Positions 54,578 through 63,061 of a stretch of 64,000 nucleotides of DNA are shown piece after piece; position 1 is the first letter of the stretch; each line of letters starts with the position of its first letter. The notes beneath the pieces were generated by a model. The model had not been told where the DNA came from, searched no databases, and saw only the letters and a list, made by a program, of their open reading frames with translations. A program made the translations under genes and the position numbers. Source of the DNA: Bacillus massilinigeriensis. Lineage in GTDB: Bacteria > Bacillota > Bacilli > Bacillales > Cytobacillaceae. The stretch spans positions 1,580,409-1,644,408 of the forward strand of contig NZ_LT630337.1 of assembly GCF_900117315.1 (NCBI RefSeq), written 5' to 3'.

Positions 54578-55987
54578 TCACGTCTCTTCATCTGGAATAA
54601 GTTTGTTCTTTAATTCAATAAAAGAAGGCTGCTTCATTACTCTATGTGTAATTTTTAAAAACAAAATAGTATCCTTATTTAATTGATCCTGCAGAATATC
54701 ATATATTTCCATCCCATTTTCACAGAAATATACCTTGTTCTTTTCCATCCCTAATTCTAGGGCTCTCCTACCAATTGGTTCTGCCTCTTCCCCAACTACA
54801 AAAAGGAGATCTACCTTTGCTTCCACTGATATTTCACCCATTCTACGATATTCATCCACTGCAAACTGACTATCTCCTAGCTGTGGCATATAACCCAATA
54901 GGGCCACAGATTTCTTATCCCTAGAAATTTCTTTTAGAACCTTTAGTCCAGTTTCCATAGAAAGAGGCGATGAATTCCAGGTATCATCTATTACTGTGCA
55001 ACCATTTACCCCTTTTTTAAATTCCAAGTGTTCCTCTACCTGTTCAAATTGCAACAATCTTTCTATTGCCTTCTCTGGTTCAATCCCAACATAGTAAGAT
55101 GCACTAATGGCAGCTAATGCATTATAAACATTATGCTCCCCATATCCAGGCACAAAGGCTTTAAAGGTTTTGTCTTGATGCTTTAGAATAAAGTCCATTC
55201 CTCTATTACCATACTGAATATCCTGTGCTTGAAACTGTGCAGAGTCTTCCTTACCGAAATAAATGACATTTTTAAAAGGGGTAACATCCACAATCTTTTT
55301 AATATTTTCATCATCACCATTAAGAATGAGAACGCCACTTTCAGGATTAAGCCCTTCAACAATTTCCCCTTTTGCCTTCATATATGCCTCAGGTGTCTCA
55401 CTATCAACAAGATGATGAACACCAATATTTAAGAGAATACGAATCTGTGGTTTGAAGTAACGACAAGCGATTCTTAAATAACCAGGATATGCTACGGGCA
55501 TTTCAAATACAGCAATCTCTGTCTCATCATCAATATCAAGAAGATATCGTAGATTAACACTCATGGAGTTCATGCTCATCCAAGTGCTTTCTGTCACGTA
55601 ATCCTCTTCAAGGATGGTTGCAATCATTTCCTTTGTTGTTGTTTTTCCACAGGTGCCTGTCACACCTATCACCGGAATATCGAATAGACCACGATAATAA
55701 TCAATAAATTTCCAATAGGCTGCCTCAACATCATCCACGACAACGATGGTTATATCCTTTTCTAAACCAGTGCATTTTTCTGGTGTATCTGTTACAACTG
55801 CAACCTCGCTATTGTCACGCCAGTATTTCCCGTGGATTGAATCCCTTTTAAAATGGAATAAAAGAGTGTGGTCTTTTATTTCCTTATTAGTTCTTTTCAT
55901 TACATGTTTAATCGTTTGATTTTGAGAGCCATGTATGATGTGTCCATTAATCTGCTCAACAACTGTGGCTAACGGCAGGTGTTTCAT
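54578..55987 (-). CDS. MurF-like peptide ligase
   Basis: A 469-residue Mur-family ATP-dependent ligase. The ATP loop is GVTGTCGKTT (108-117), the carbamate/metal His is in NIGVHHLVDSE, the central domain has NGDDENI, and the C-terminal domain begins near GVNGCTVIDDTWNSSP, where MurF/CapB relatives bind substrate. Chain length and domain order match MurF, but the substrate domain (1-100) is divergent. No cell-division or mur cluster surrounds it, so it likely ligates a special amine or acid. It lies between the amidoligase and pepM with 18-nt gaps. Confidence 0.86.
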   Translation of the reverse strand: MKHLPLATVVEQINGHIIHGSQNQTIKHVMKRTNKEIKDHTLLFHFKRDSIHGKYWRDNSEVAVVTDTPEKCTGLEKDITIVVVDDVEAAYWKFIDYYRGLFDIPVIGVTGTCGKTTTKEMIATILEEDYVTESTWMSMNSMSVNLRYLLDIDDETEIAVFEMPVAYPGYLRIACRYFKPQIRILLNIGVHHLVDSETPEAYMKAKGEIVEGLNPESGVLILNGDDENIKKIVDVTPFKNVIYFGKEDSAQFQAQDIQYGNRGMDFILKHQDKTFKAFVPGYGEHNVYNALAAISASYYVGIEPEKAIERLLQFEQVEEHLEFKKGVNGCTVIDDTWNSSPLSMETGLKVLKEISRDKKSVALLGYMPQLGDSQFAVDEYRRMGEISVEAKVDLLFVVGEEAEPIGRRALELGMEKNKVYFCENGMEIYDILQDQLNKDTILFLKITHRVMKQPSFIELKNKLIPDEET

Positions 55988-56005
55988 TCATTTGCCTCCA
56001 ATCTC

Positions 56006-58621
56006 TTAAGTCTCATCTAATTCATAGCCCGTCAGTGAAGTTGCATAGTTTAACAACCGAAGAGCTGCTAAATGCCGAAGTTTATAGGCATGGACTTGTG
56101 CAAATAAATTATCAGGTTTTGCATTGATTTCGAGAATTTTGATCATGTCATGTTCATCTATGCAAACATCTACAGCCAATTCTCCAAAGGAACCAATTTC
56201 ATTTTCAATCGTTTCCACTACACTTTTTGTCAATGTTGCAATTTGGTCGCGGATTTCGCGAAAATCACTTGGATTAGGATATAACTTACTTAATACATGA
56301 CTCGACCGCTTGTTTATTTCCGTATCTGCTGACATAACACCCTCACTTGAAAGACGAGCAACCATTCCTGTCCTAACCCACTTCTGTCTTCCGTTTTTTT
56401 GCATATAGCAACGTAACTCAACGTAATTCCCATTTAATTTTTTTCTCTTTATAGCCTCTTGAACTAAGTAGAGTTTGTTTTTCTTCAATGGGAAAAATTT
56501 TGAAAACAACTCCTCTTTAGCACTAAATCGTTGATAATCTCTTTTTTCTAAATTCATCCAATAAATTCCATCTGCGTTTTGCATTATTCGGTAAATTCCA
56601 TTGCTCAGCGCGCCGCCAACCGGCTTTACAAAAATCTCTCCATGAAGATTTAACATATCCTCTAGGTCAGACGGCTGTTCAAGTAGCCTTGTATCAGGGA
56701 GGAACTCCTCGTGGTCATGTATAAGAAGTTGGTGGGATGCCCATTTGTTTCCAGTTAATTCAAATAAGGTAGGAGTATTGATAAAAGGGATTTGGTAGAC
56801 AAACTGTAATTTTGCACGGAGTTCATCCATTTCTTTATCACGTTTTTGTTTGCTTCGAAAATAGCGGTCATAGATGACTGCCGGAAATGGAAAAAGTCCC
56901 TCTCCATTCAATGTTGTCCCTTTAATAAGCTGCTGGTCCCATAGAATGTCATTCGGCTCAAACACATATACTAACATCTGTTTGTCCTTAGCAATTTTAC
57001 TTAAATGCTGGAAATAGGTGGCTTGCCTTTCAAATGGACGATCTGCAAGTATACCCATAATTGGACCTAGAATAATTGCACCATTTGCAGAAGCAATCTT
57101 TGGATTCCAATCATTAGGGATAGCTAATTTCTTACGTAGCATCGGTGAAATTTGGAGGATATTAGAATTTCGAAATGAAAATGGATGCGGCCTTATTGTT
57201 GCCTTTGCAATTGATTTCCCAGCACAAATAAAGGTATCCTCTCCTTCTGTTAAATTGAATTTAGTCCTAATTTTCTTTGGGACATGAATGATTAGTCCCC
57301 TCTCGTATAATTCTTTCTGAACGGGAAGCCCCCAACTAATTCGGATATCTGTTGAACCAATTAATGTATTCTTTTCTTCAATAAAATTAATTAAATAGGA
57401 TATTTCGTTCTCAAATTGTTGGTAGCTTTCAGTACTCAAAATGCTCTCTTTAATCTCTTCCCAAAGGGAATATAATACATGACGATTCCCTTGGTAATAA
57501 GCTCTTTGAATAAGTGGGTGGAATAAATGAGGGGTTTGCAAATTTAAATGTTCTTTGATAATTAGTTTGGCAAGACATAGTGTAGCAAGTGTTATTTTTG
57601 GTTCAATCAACCAGGAGCTTAAACTTAAATATTCAAATCCATATGGTTTTTCTCTTATACGTCCAAGACCTCCATGCTTCGTTCCCCTTCGTCGTCTACT
57701 TGTACTAGATTCCTCAATTAGGGCGAATGGAATCGCAAGATAATAGTCTAATGCTCTAATTAAGGCAACGGATGGTGGAACACCGAAATGAATATGCCCC
57801 CCACATTGATAACCAAAAAAGGGCATACTCCCTGCTTGGAACGAGATGTTTTGATATGGAACAGACAGTGATGCTTTGACGAGTAGTTCTTTTATATGAC
57901 AAAAAAGCTCATAAGGAGATGATGAAGGCTCTGGTCTAATCTCTGCTAAGGCATATTCTCCACTATCCTGTTCAATTTGCCTTTCATCACATCCAATCGA
58001 ACCTTCTACCGGAAAGAAATCGGATGCGGGCAATAGACTATCATCACAACTCAGCATAAATTCTACATCAGTACCTATTGTAAAGGATGGATGAATAGTT
58101 GTTTTACTGAGGCTCTTCTCTTCTTGAAGTGGATTTATATCAATTACAACTGGTATGTCATTTTCAATAATTCCTATTTTAACCATGGCATGAGAAGTCC
58201 CTGTTACATAGGCAGTGCGTACTGCTAACTCTAGCCATTCCTCAGGAAGGTCATCGATTCCAATCTCCTTCCATTTCCACCAATTTTCCTTTATTCTAAT
58301 TGGCAATTCCATTTTCATTACTTTTTCCTGAACGCTTTCTTCTGCATTAATAACGAAAAGTCCTTTGATTTCCATCCTGTATTCTTTTTCAAAAGAGTAC
58401 AGCTTAGTAAAAAAGTCAAACCCCTCTTCGTAGGCTTGTTCTTTTGAATGTACAATAGTAATATCTTTTCCTTCGTGATTTCCAAACCTCCGGCCAATGA
58501 TTGGATATGTGGAAGTTTTCGCATCTACTACTTCAATCACTTTAATATTATTTATTTTGAGCATTTGGAGAGTTAGTTCTTTGTCCTCTGGTATCCAAAA
58601 CTGGTCCTTAAACGACTCCAC
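56006..58621 (-). CDS. COOH-NH2 amidoligase fused to a YheC/YheD-type ATP-grasp
   Basis: A protein of 871 residues, first gene of the operon. Residues about 1-170 look like part of an ATP-grasp fold (VKIGIIENDIPVVIDINP). About 180-400 is an amidoligase related to glutamate-cysteine ligases (IGTDVEFML, DSGEYALAEIRPEPSSSP, FGYQCGGHIHFG). From about 490 a YheC/YheD-like ATP-grasp follows (GEIFVKPVGGALSNGIYRI, AVDVCIDEHDMIKILEINAKPD). Two ligase centres allow two peptide bonds. The GTG start (58619-58621) fits AGGAGG eight nt upstream. An earlier in-frame TTG lies before that site. Confidence 0.86.
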   Translation of the reverse strand: MESFKDQFWIPEDKELTLQMLKINNIKVIEVVDAKTSTYPIIGRRFGNHEGKDITIVHSKEQAYEEGFDFFTKLYSFEKEYRMEIKGLFVINAEESVQEKVMKMELPIRIKENWWKWKEIGIDDLPEEWLELAVRTAYVTGTSHAMVKIGIIENDIPVVIDINPLQEEKSLSKTTIHPSFTIGTDVEFMLSCDDSLLPASDFFPVEGSIGCDERQIEQDSGEYALAEIRPEPSSSPYELFCHIKELLVKASLSVPYQNISFQAGSMPFFGYQCGGHIHFGVPPSVALIRALDYYLAIPFALIEESSTSRRRRGTKHGGLGRIREKPYGFEYLSLSSWLIEPKITLATLCLAKLIIKEHLNLQTPHLFHPLIQRAYYQGNRHVLYSLWEEIKESILSTESYQQFENEISYLINFIEEKNTLIGSTDIRISWGLPVQKELYERGLIIHVPKKIRTKFNLTEGEDTFICAGKSIAKATIRPHPFSFRNSNILQISPMLRKKLAIPNDWNPKIASANGAIILGPIMGILADRPFERQATYFQHLSKIAKDKQMLVYVFEPNDILWDQQLIKGTTLNGEGLFPFPAVIYDRYFRSKQKRDKEMDELRAKLQFVYQIPFINTPTLFELTGNKWASHQLLIHDHEEFLPDTRLLEQPSDLEDMLNLHGEIFVKPVGGALSNGIYRIMQNADGIYWMNLEKRDYQRFSAKEELFSKFFPLKKNKLYLVQEAIKRKKLNGNYVELRCYMQKNGRQKWVRTGMVARLSSEGVMSADTEINKRSSHVLSKLYPNPSDFREIRDQIATLTKSVVETIENEIGSFGELAVDVCIDEHDMIKILEINAKPDNLFAQVHAYKLRHLAALRLLNYATSLTGYELDET

Positions 58622-58954
58622 ATGTAAAACCTCCTGTTTTTGCAAATAAAAAATATGCGATTGTTACGTCTCCACTTTTTTACCATATCATATGGGTTTT
58701 ATCTTTTTTTTCCTGTGTTTTTACCCTGTCCAAAAGGAGTTTTAGAAAAAAAGAGGAAAAGTCAACCTCACTTTGATCAAAAATCCATGTAAAATAACCA
58801 TTTCATACTTAAATGACATCTGTTTAGCACCATTCTTCTATTTTTGCATTCATTATCATTGAAGACATGCTGTGACAAACAAACTATATGAAGGTTCAGT
58901 AAATCTGACACGGAAATGGTTTTTGAATATTTTCAAAAGAAGGTGATTAAAAAA
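58622..58954. promoter_or_regulatory. Divergent control region of the phosphonate operon
   Basis: About 330 bp between the operon and the plus-strand hydrolase gene. It holds the perfect palindrome CCATAT-C-ATATGG (58683-58695) 60 bp upstream of the operon start. On the minus strand the same spot reads CATATGATA, which fits a sporulation sigma-K/E type -10, but no clear -35 is seen. Confidence 0.45.
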
Positions 58955-59632
58955 GTGGAAACCGATTATACTCAGCTTAAATATCTAAAGTATCATCTTG
59001 GAAGCAGAGGAATATGCTCTCACCTCGACGCACAGCACGCCATGCGACCAGAGGCTGATTTATTTACGGATCGAATCGTAGATCAAGTCAGAGAAAAAAC
59101 AGAATGTGCATGTATTATCAGTACTACTTCCAGAAAAGTTGCAGATATAAATCGAAATCCCGATGGTCGTAATAACGAGGCAGTACTAGAATACAGGGAT
59201 ACAATAAAAAATATCCTTTATAATATTGGAATACTTAAACCTCCAAAAGAACAGATTCAAGGTCCTTATCTTCACCTGACGATTCATGGAATGAAGGATA
59301 TTCACTACGGTCCATACGCCATTGAAATTGGAACCCAAAACGGGCAATCTTGTTCACCAGAAATCATGAAGTGGTTTATGTCTAGAATGACGGTGAAAGC
59401 AAAGGAGCTCTTCCCACAAATACAAATTGTTGTAGATGAATTGTTCAATGGTGATGAATCCATATTATTTCATCGGCTTGGGGATGGAGAAAACTATCAA
59501 GGCTATGGGCATCATTTCCATACCTTTCAAATTGAAATTTCGCGGACACTCCGTCAAAAACATTTACCTGAAATTGTTGAGTTATTATCATATATTATTT
59601 TGCAATTCCAAGATGAAATTGCCTGTAGCTAG
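58955..59632 (+). CDS. N-formylglutamate-amidohydrolase-like peptidase
   Basis: A 225-residue protein if GTG 58955 is used; AGAAGGTGA (about 58938-58946) favours it over ATG 58916. ISTTSRKVADINRNPDG and LHLTIHGMKDIHYGPYAIEIGT match the SR-x-x-x-D-x-NR and D/T-IH-S/G blocks of the family, with His and Asp/Glu likely binding zinc. Enzymes of this type cleave amide bonds, and they occur beside amidoligases. Divergent from the phosphonate operon, it may trim or recycle the product. Not a close match, so function is tentative. Confidence 0.65.
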   Translation: METDYTQLKYLKYHLGSRGICSHLDAQHAMRPEADLFTDRIVDQVREKTECACIISTTSRKVADINRNPDGRNNEAVLEYRDTIKNILYNIGILKPPKEQIQGPYLHLTIHGMKDIHYGPYAIEIGTQNGQSCSPEIMKWFMSRMTVKAKELFPQIQIVVDELFNGDESILFHRLGDGENYQGYGHHFHTFQIEISRTLRQKHLPEIVELLSYIILQFQDEIACS

Positions 59633-59693
59633 CATATGTCCATCGTATACCTACTTCATTAGAAAGGATGAACGAAAGGTATGAAAAACATAA

Positions 59694-59746
59694 AAGGGGC
59701 TGTTCCCATAAGGTGCCAGGCACTTTATAGGACAGCCTCATTTTTT
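59694..59746 (+). terminator. Terminator after the hydrolase gene
   Basis: GGGGCTGTTCC pairs with GGACAGCCTC around a GTGCCAGGCAC apical palindrome, followed by a T-run. The sequence is related to the terminator at 49623-49678. Confidence 0.9.
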
Positions 59747-59819
59747 GTATTCAATGTTAACACCTTTTGAAGGATAACTAGCGATACCTAGGTGGATAAC
59801 CATTTAATAAATGAACGAT

Positions 59820-60713
59820 TTATTCCACCTCTCCAGCCTCATCTATGATCTTATTCACATATTTAGGGAGCACAAATGAAGACAAAAAGACATTACGATC
59901 AATATACTGGGTATCCTTATCTAACAACCTGTTTAAATCCGCCTCTATTGGATCCCATTTTTTTGAGGCAAGTGTAAAGCTCCAAATTCCACAAGGAAAA
60001 AGTGGAATGGTCACCAAGTAGGTTCGAACAATCGGAAACCGTTCACGAAGATTTTTTATCGTTCCCTGTAAGGTGGAAACATTGTAAATAGGGGATCCCG
60101 ATTGAAAAACAGCAATGCCATCATCAGTTAGAGCATCATAAACATACTGATAAAAATCTGATGAAAATAATTTCCTTCCTGGACCAACTGGGTCTGGTCG
60201 ATCTATGATTAGCACATCAAAATCACTTTTCTTTTCCTTTATCCAATCCATACCATCAAGATGAACCATGTGAAGTCTTGATTCTTTTTCAAATACAGAT
60301 TCGGGGGTTAAGTATTTCCTGCAAATTTCCGTCACCTTCGCATCTAGTTCGCAAACTGTAATTTCTTCCACCCCAGTATACTTCATCACCTCTCGAGCAG
60401 GGCCACAGTCCCCTCCTCCAATCATCCCTACTTTCTTCGGATTCGGATGTGTAACTAGTGGAACATGACTGATCATTTCATTATAGATGAACCCTTCATT
60501 CATTGAATTTTGTGGGGTCCCGTCTAAAACGAGCATTCTACCAAACAATTTTGTTTCTACAATGCTTATCTGTTGATATGGAGACTTCTCATAATGGAGT
60601 AAGGATTGAGTTTTATACCCAACCTCCACATGCGCATTAGCGACGTAATTCCAAATCCAAATATTTCCGTCACCTTCTTTTTTAAGCCCAGAAAGAGATT
60701 TTTCCCTCGACAT
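59820..60713 (-). CDS. Spermidine-synthase-like aminopropyltransferase
   Basis: A 297-residue enzyme of the spermidine synthase fold. VLDGTPQNSMNEGFIYNEM is the amine-binding block. GGGDCGPARE is the S-adenosyl loop, with Cys where most have Gly. IIDRPDPVGPG replaces the usual DSSDP(V/I)GP, keeping the catalytic Asp. It should transfer an aminopropyl (or related) group from decarboxylated SAM. Its gene lies between the phosphonate genes and an enoyl-CoA hydratase, without a SAM decarboxylase nearby. The altered loops suggest a different amine acceptor. Confidence 0.88.
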   Translation of the reverse strand: MSREKSLSGLKKEGDGNIWIWNYVANAHVEVGYKTQSLLHYEKSPYQQISIVETKLFGRMLVLDGTPQNSMNEGFIYNEMISHVPLVTHPNPKKVGMIGGGDCGPAREVMKYTGVEEITVCELDAKVTEICRKYLTPESVFEKESRLHMVHLDGMDWIKEKKSDFDVLIIDRPDPVGPGRKLFSSDFYQYVYDALTDDGIAVFQSGSPIYNVSTLQGTIKNLRERFPIVRTYLVTIPLFPCGIWSFTLASKKWDPIEADLNRLLDKDTQYIDRNVFLSSFVLPKYVNKIIDEAGEVE

Positions 60714-60848
60714 CCGCTCACCTTCTTAATGAATTCTTCAACACCTTTTATAGAGTATGATATGGTGGCAAGCATTGACATGCTCTATGCGCCCCATTTT
60801 TCACAAGGGATTTTCAATCACCGCCCCCCCTCCTTGGACAAAATGAAA

Positions 60849-60902
60849 AAAAGAGACCCCCAATTGGTAACAGATTGCATTACCTTTTGGGTGTCTCTTT
60901 CA
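60849..60902 (-). terminator. Terminator of the enoyl-CoA hydratase gene
   Basis: AAAGAGACCCCCAA pairs with TTGGGTGTCTCTTT with one mismatch, followed on the minus strand by a T-run. Confidence 0.92.
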
Positions 60903-60911
60903 TCACTATGG

Positions 60912-61700
60912 TTATTTCCCTCTCCAATTGGGTTTACGTTTTTCTGCGAAAGCACGAGGTCCTTCCTTAGCATCTTCGCTAGAAAATACTTTTGAAGTAT
61001 ACTTTTCATTGATTTTCCATGCTTCAGGTGGAAAATCAATTGTTGAGTCCAAGCTTCGATACACAATTTCTTTACTGCTATTCACTGCCAGTGGAGCATT
61101 ACTAATGATCTCCTCTGCCAGTTTCATAGCTGTTGACATAACCTCCCCATGAGGAACCACCTCATTTATCAAACCCCATTGCTTTGCTTCTTCAGCTGTT
61201 AAGCTCTTTCCTGTTAAAATGGCATGCATTGCGACCTTTACAGGAATTTGTCTTGGAAGACGCATTAAGCCACCTGCTCCTGCTATCAAGCCTCTTTTCA
61301 CCTCAGGTAAGCCAAAGGATGCCTTCTCAGATGCAACAATCAAATCACATGCAAGCGCGATTTCAGTACCGCCGCCTAAAGCAAATCCATTCACAGCGGC
61401 GATTATTGGTTTTCCAATATAATGCTTAACAACTCCTGCAAAACCCCATTCTTGCATTTCCTTCGTTGTTGAAAATCCTCCAGATGCGATTTCTTTCAAA
61501 TCAGCACCTGCACTAAATGCTCTATCCCCTGCTCCTGTCAAAATGGCCACTCTAAGCTCAGGGTCTTTGGAGAAATCCTCTAATGCTGTACCTACTTCAA
61601 GCCAAAGACGGCTACTCACTGCATTCATTGCCTCTGGACGATTAAGAGTAATGATGGCCATTTGATCCCTTTTTTCAAAGATAATTGTCTCGTAATTCAA
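60912..61700 (-). CDS. Enoyl-CoA hydratase/isomerase (crotonase family)
   Basis: A 262-residue crotonase. The oxyanion loops are AFSAGADLKEIA and NGFALGGGTEIALACD, with Glu in the second loop and Glu in FGLPEVKRGLIAGAGG at the usual catalytic positions. AGGAGG precedes the ATG. It sits alone between terminators. The family covers hydratases, carnitinyl-CoA dehydratases and hydrolases. The closest role is hydration of an enoyl-CoA, perhaps supplying the island at 30-49 kb. Confidence 0.92.
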   Translation of the reverse strand: MNYETIIFEKRDQMAIITLNRPEAMNAVSSRLWLEVGTALEDFSKDPELRVAILTGAGDRAFSAGADLKEIASGGFSTTKEMQEWGFAGVVKHYIGKPIIAAVNGFALGGGTEIALACDLIVASEKASFGLPEVKRGLIAGAGGLMRLPRQIPVKVAMHAILTGKSLTAEEAKQWGLINEVVPHGEVMSTAMKLAEEIISNAPLAVNSSKEIVYRSLDSTIDFPPEAWKINEKYTSKVFSSEDAKEGPRAFAEKRKPNWRGK

Positions 61701-61900
61701 TAATAATCCTCCTCATAAAAACTTATAATCCCAATAAAGACGAGCTCTATAATATATCTATTCAATGGATTTAGAACAAGAACTTACCAATATAAAAAGA
61801 TGTTCCATTTTTATTATTACTTTTGTCCATTTTCAATTTATTACAGGAATTTCCTTTAGAAATCTAGAATGAAATATATAGAAACGAATTAAGGCAGGTG

Positions 61901-63052
61901 ATGGGATTGATAAGTAAATTTGTCATGCCTGAGGTAATTTTTGGAGGAGGATCACTTCAGCAGATAGGGGAAAGCTGTGTTCGACTTGGAGCAAAAAACG
62001 TATTAATTGTTTCTGATGAGGGTGTAATTGAAGCAGGATGGTTGGAGCAAGCGATCGAAAGCTGCAAAGCTGCTAACCTGAGCTATTCTTGCTTTAAGGA
62101 TATCACCATGAATCCAAAAGATTATGAAGCGGAACGGGGAACAAATTATTATAAGGAAAACGAGTGTGATGCCATTATTGGTATAGGTGGAGGTAGTGTG
62201 ATTGACGTTGCCAAGGCAGTTGCCATCCTTTCAACAAATGGTGGAAAAATATCTGATTATGAAGGGGTGGATCGCATCAAAGTTCCTCTCCCACCGCTTG
62301 TAATGGCTGGAACGACAGCAGGATCAGGCTCGGAGGTTTCTCAATTTTCTGTCATTGTTGATACAGAAAAAAGGAAAAAAATGACCATTGTTTCTAAGTC
62401 TCTTGTCCCTGATATTGCCATCGTTGATCCACTAACACTCTCTACAAAAAGTGCTCGTCTTACCGCTTCAACTGGATTAGATGTATTAACCCATGCAATC
62501 GAATCATTTGTCAGCATTGCTGCGACACCTCTTACCAATGTTTATGCCAAAAACGCAATAAAACTGGTGTCGGAATATTTACGACCTTCTGTTGCTTCAA
62601 AGCTGAATAAGGAAGCAAAGGAAAACATGGCAATGGCTAGTCTTCAGGCCGGAATTTCCTTTTCAAACGCCATTCTTGGTGCCGTACATGCGATGTCCCA
62701 CTCCATTGGAGGAAGATATCCAATGCTGCATGGAGATGTCAATGCCGTCTTACTACCACATGTGATGGAATTTAACCTCCTTGCTGCGCCAAGAAGATTT
62801 AAAGAAATTGCTGATCTTCTAGGAGAGGATACTCGGGGCTTAACCCTTACAGATGCTGGAAAAAAGTCGATTGAATATGTCAAAAGACTATCATTCGATA
62901 TTGGCGCACCTCAAAGATTATCTGAAATGGGTTTTGAAGAATACATGATAAAAGAAATGAGTGAACTTTCTTTAGAGGATGCTTGCATGATTACTAATCC
63001 CCGGGACATCAATGGCGAGGATGTTGAAAATCTATTAAGGAAGGCTTTATAG
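61901..63052 (+). CDS. Iron-containing (group III) alcohol dehydrogenase
   Basis: A 383-residue enzyme. NAD loop GIGGGSVIDVAKA and the metal set Asp/His in GLDVLTHAIESF, His in VHAMSHSIGG and His in MLHGDVNAVL are complete. It interconverts alcohols and aldehydes; some relatives reduce phosphonoacetaldehyde to hydroxyethylphosphonate, so a link to the phosphonate genes cannot be excluded. ATG 61901 is chosen; GTG 61898 directly precedes it. A GAF/PAS gene follows after 9 nt and is probably co-transcribed. Confidence 0.93.
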   Translation: MGLISKFVMPEVIFGGGSLQQIGESCVRLGAKNVLIVSDEGVIEAGWLEQAIESCKAANLSYSCFKDITMNPKDYEAERGTNYYKENECDAIIGIGGGSVIDVAKAVAILSTNGGKISDYEGVDRIKVPLPPLVMAGTTAGSGSEVSQFSVIVDTEKRKKMTIVSKSLVPDIAIVDPLTLSTKSARLTASTGLDVLTHAIESFVSIAATPLTNVYAKNAIKLVSEYLRPSVASKLNKEAKENMAMASLQAGISFSNAILGAVHAMSHSIGGRYPMLHGDVNAVLLPHVMEFNLLAAPRRFKEIADLLGEDTRGLTLTDAGKKSIEYVKRLSFDIGAPQRLSEMGFEEYMIKEMSELSLEDACMITNPRDINGEDVENLLRKAL

Positions 63053-63061
63053 GGGGTCATC

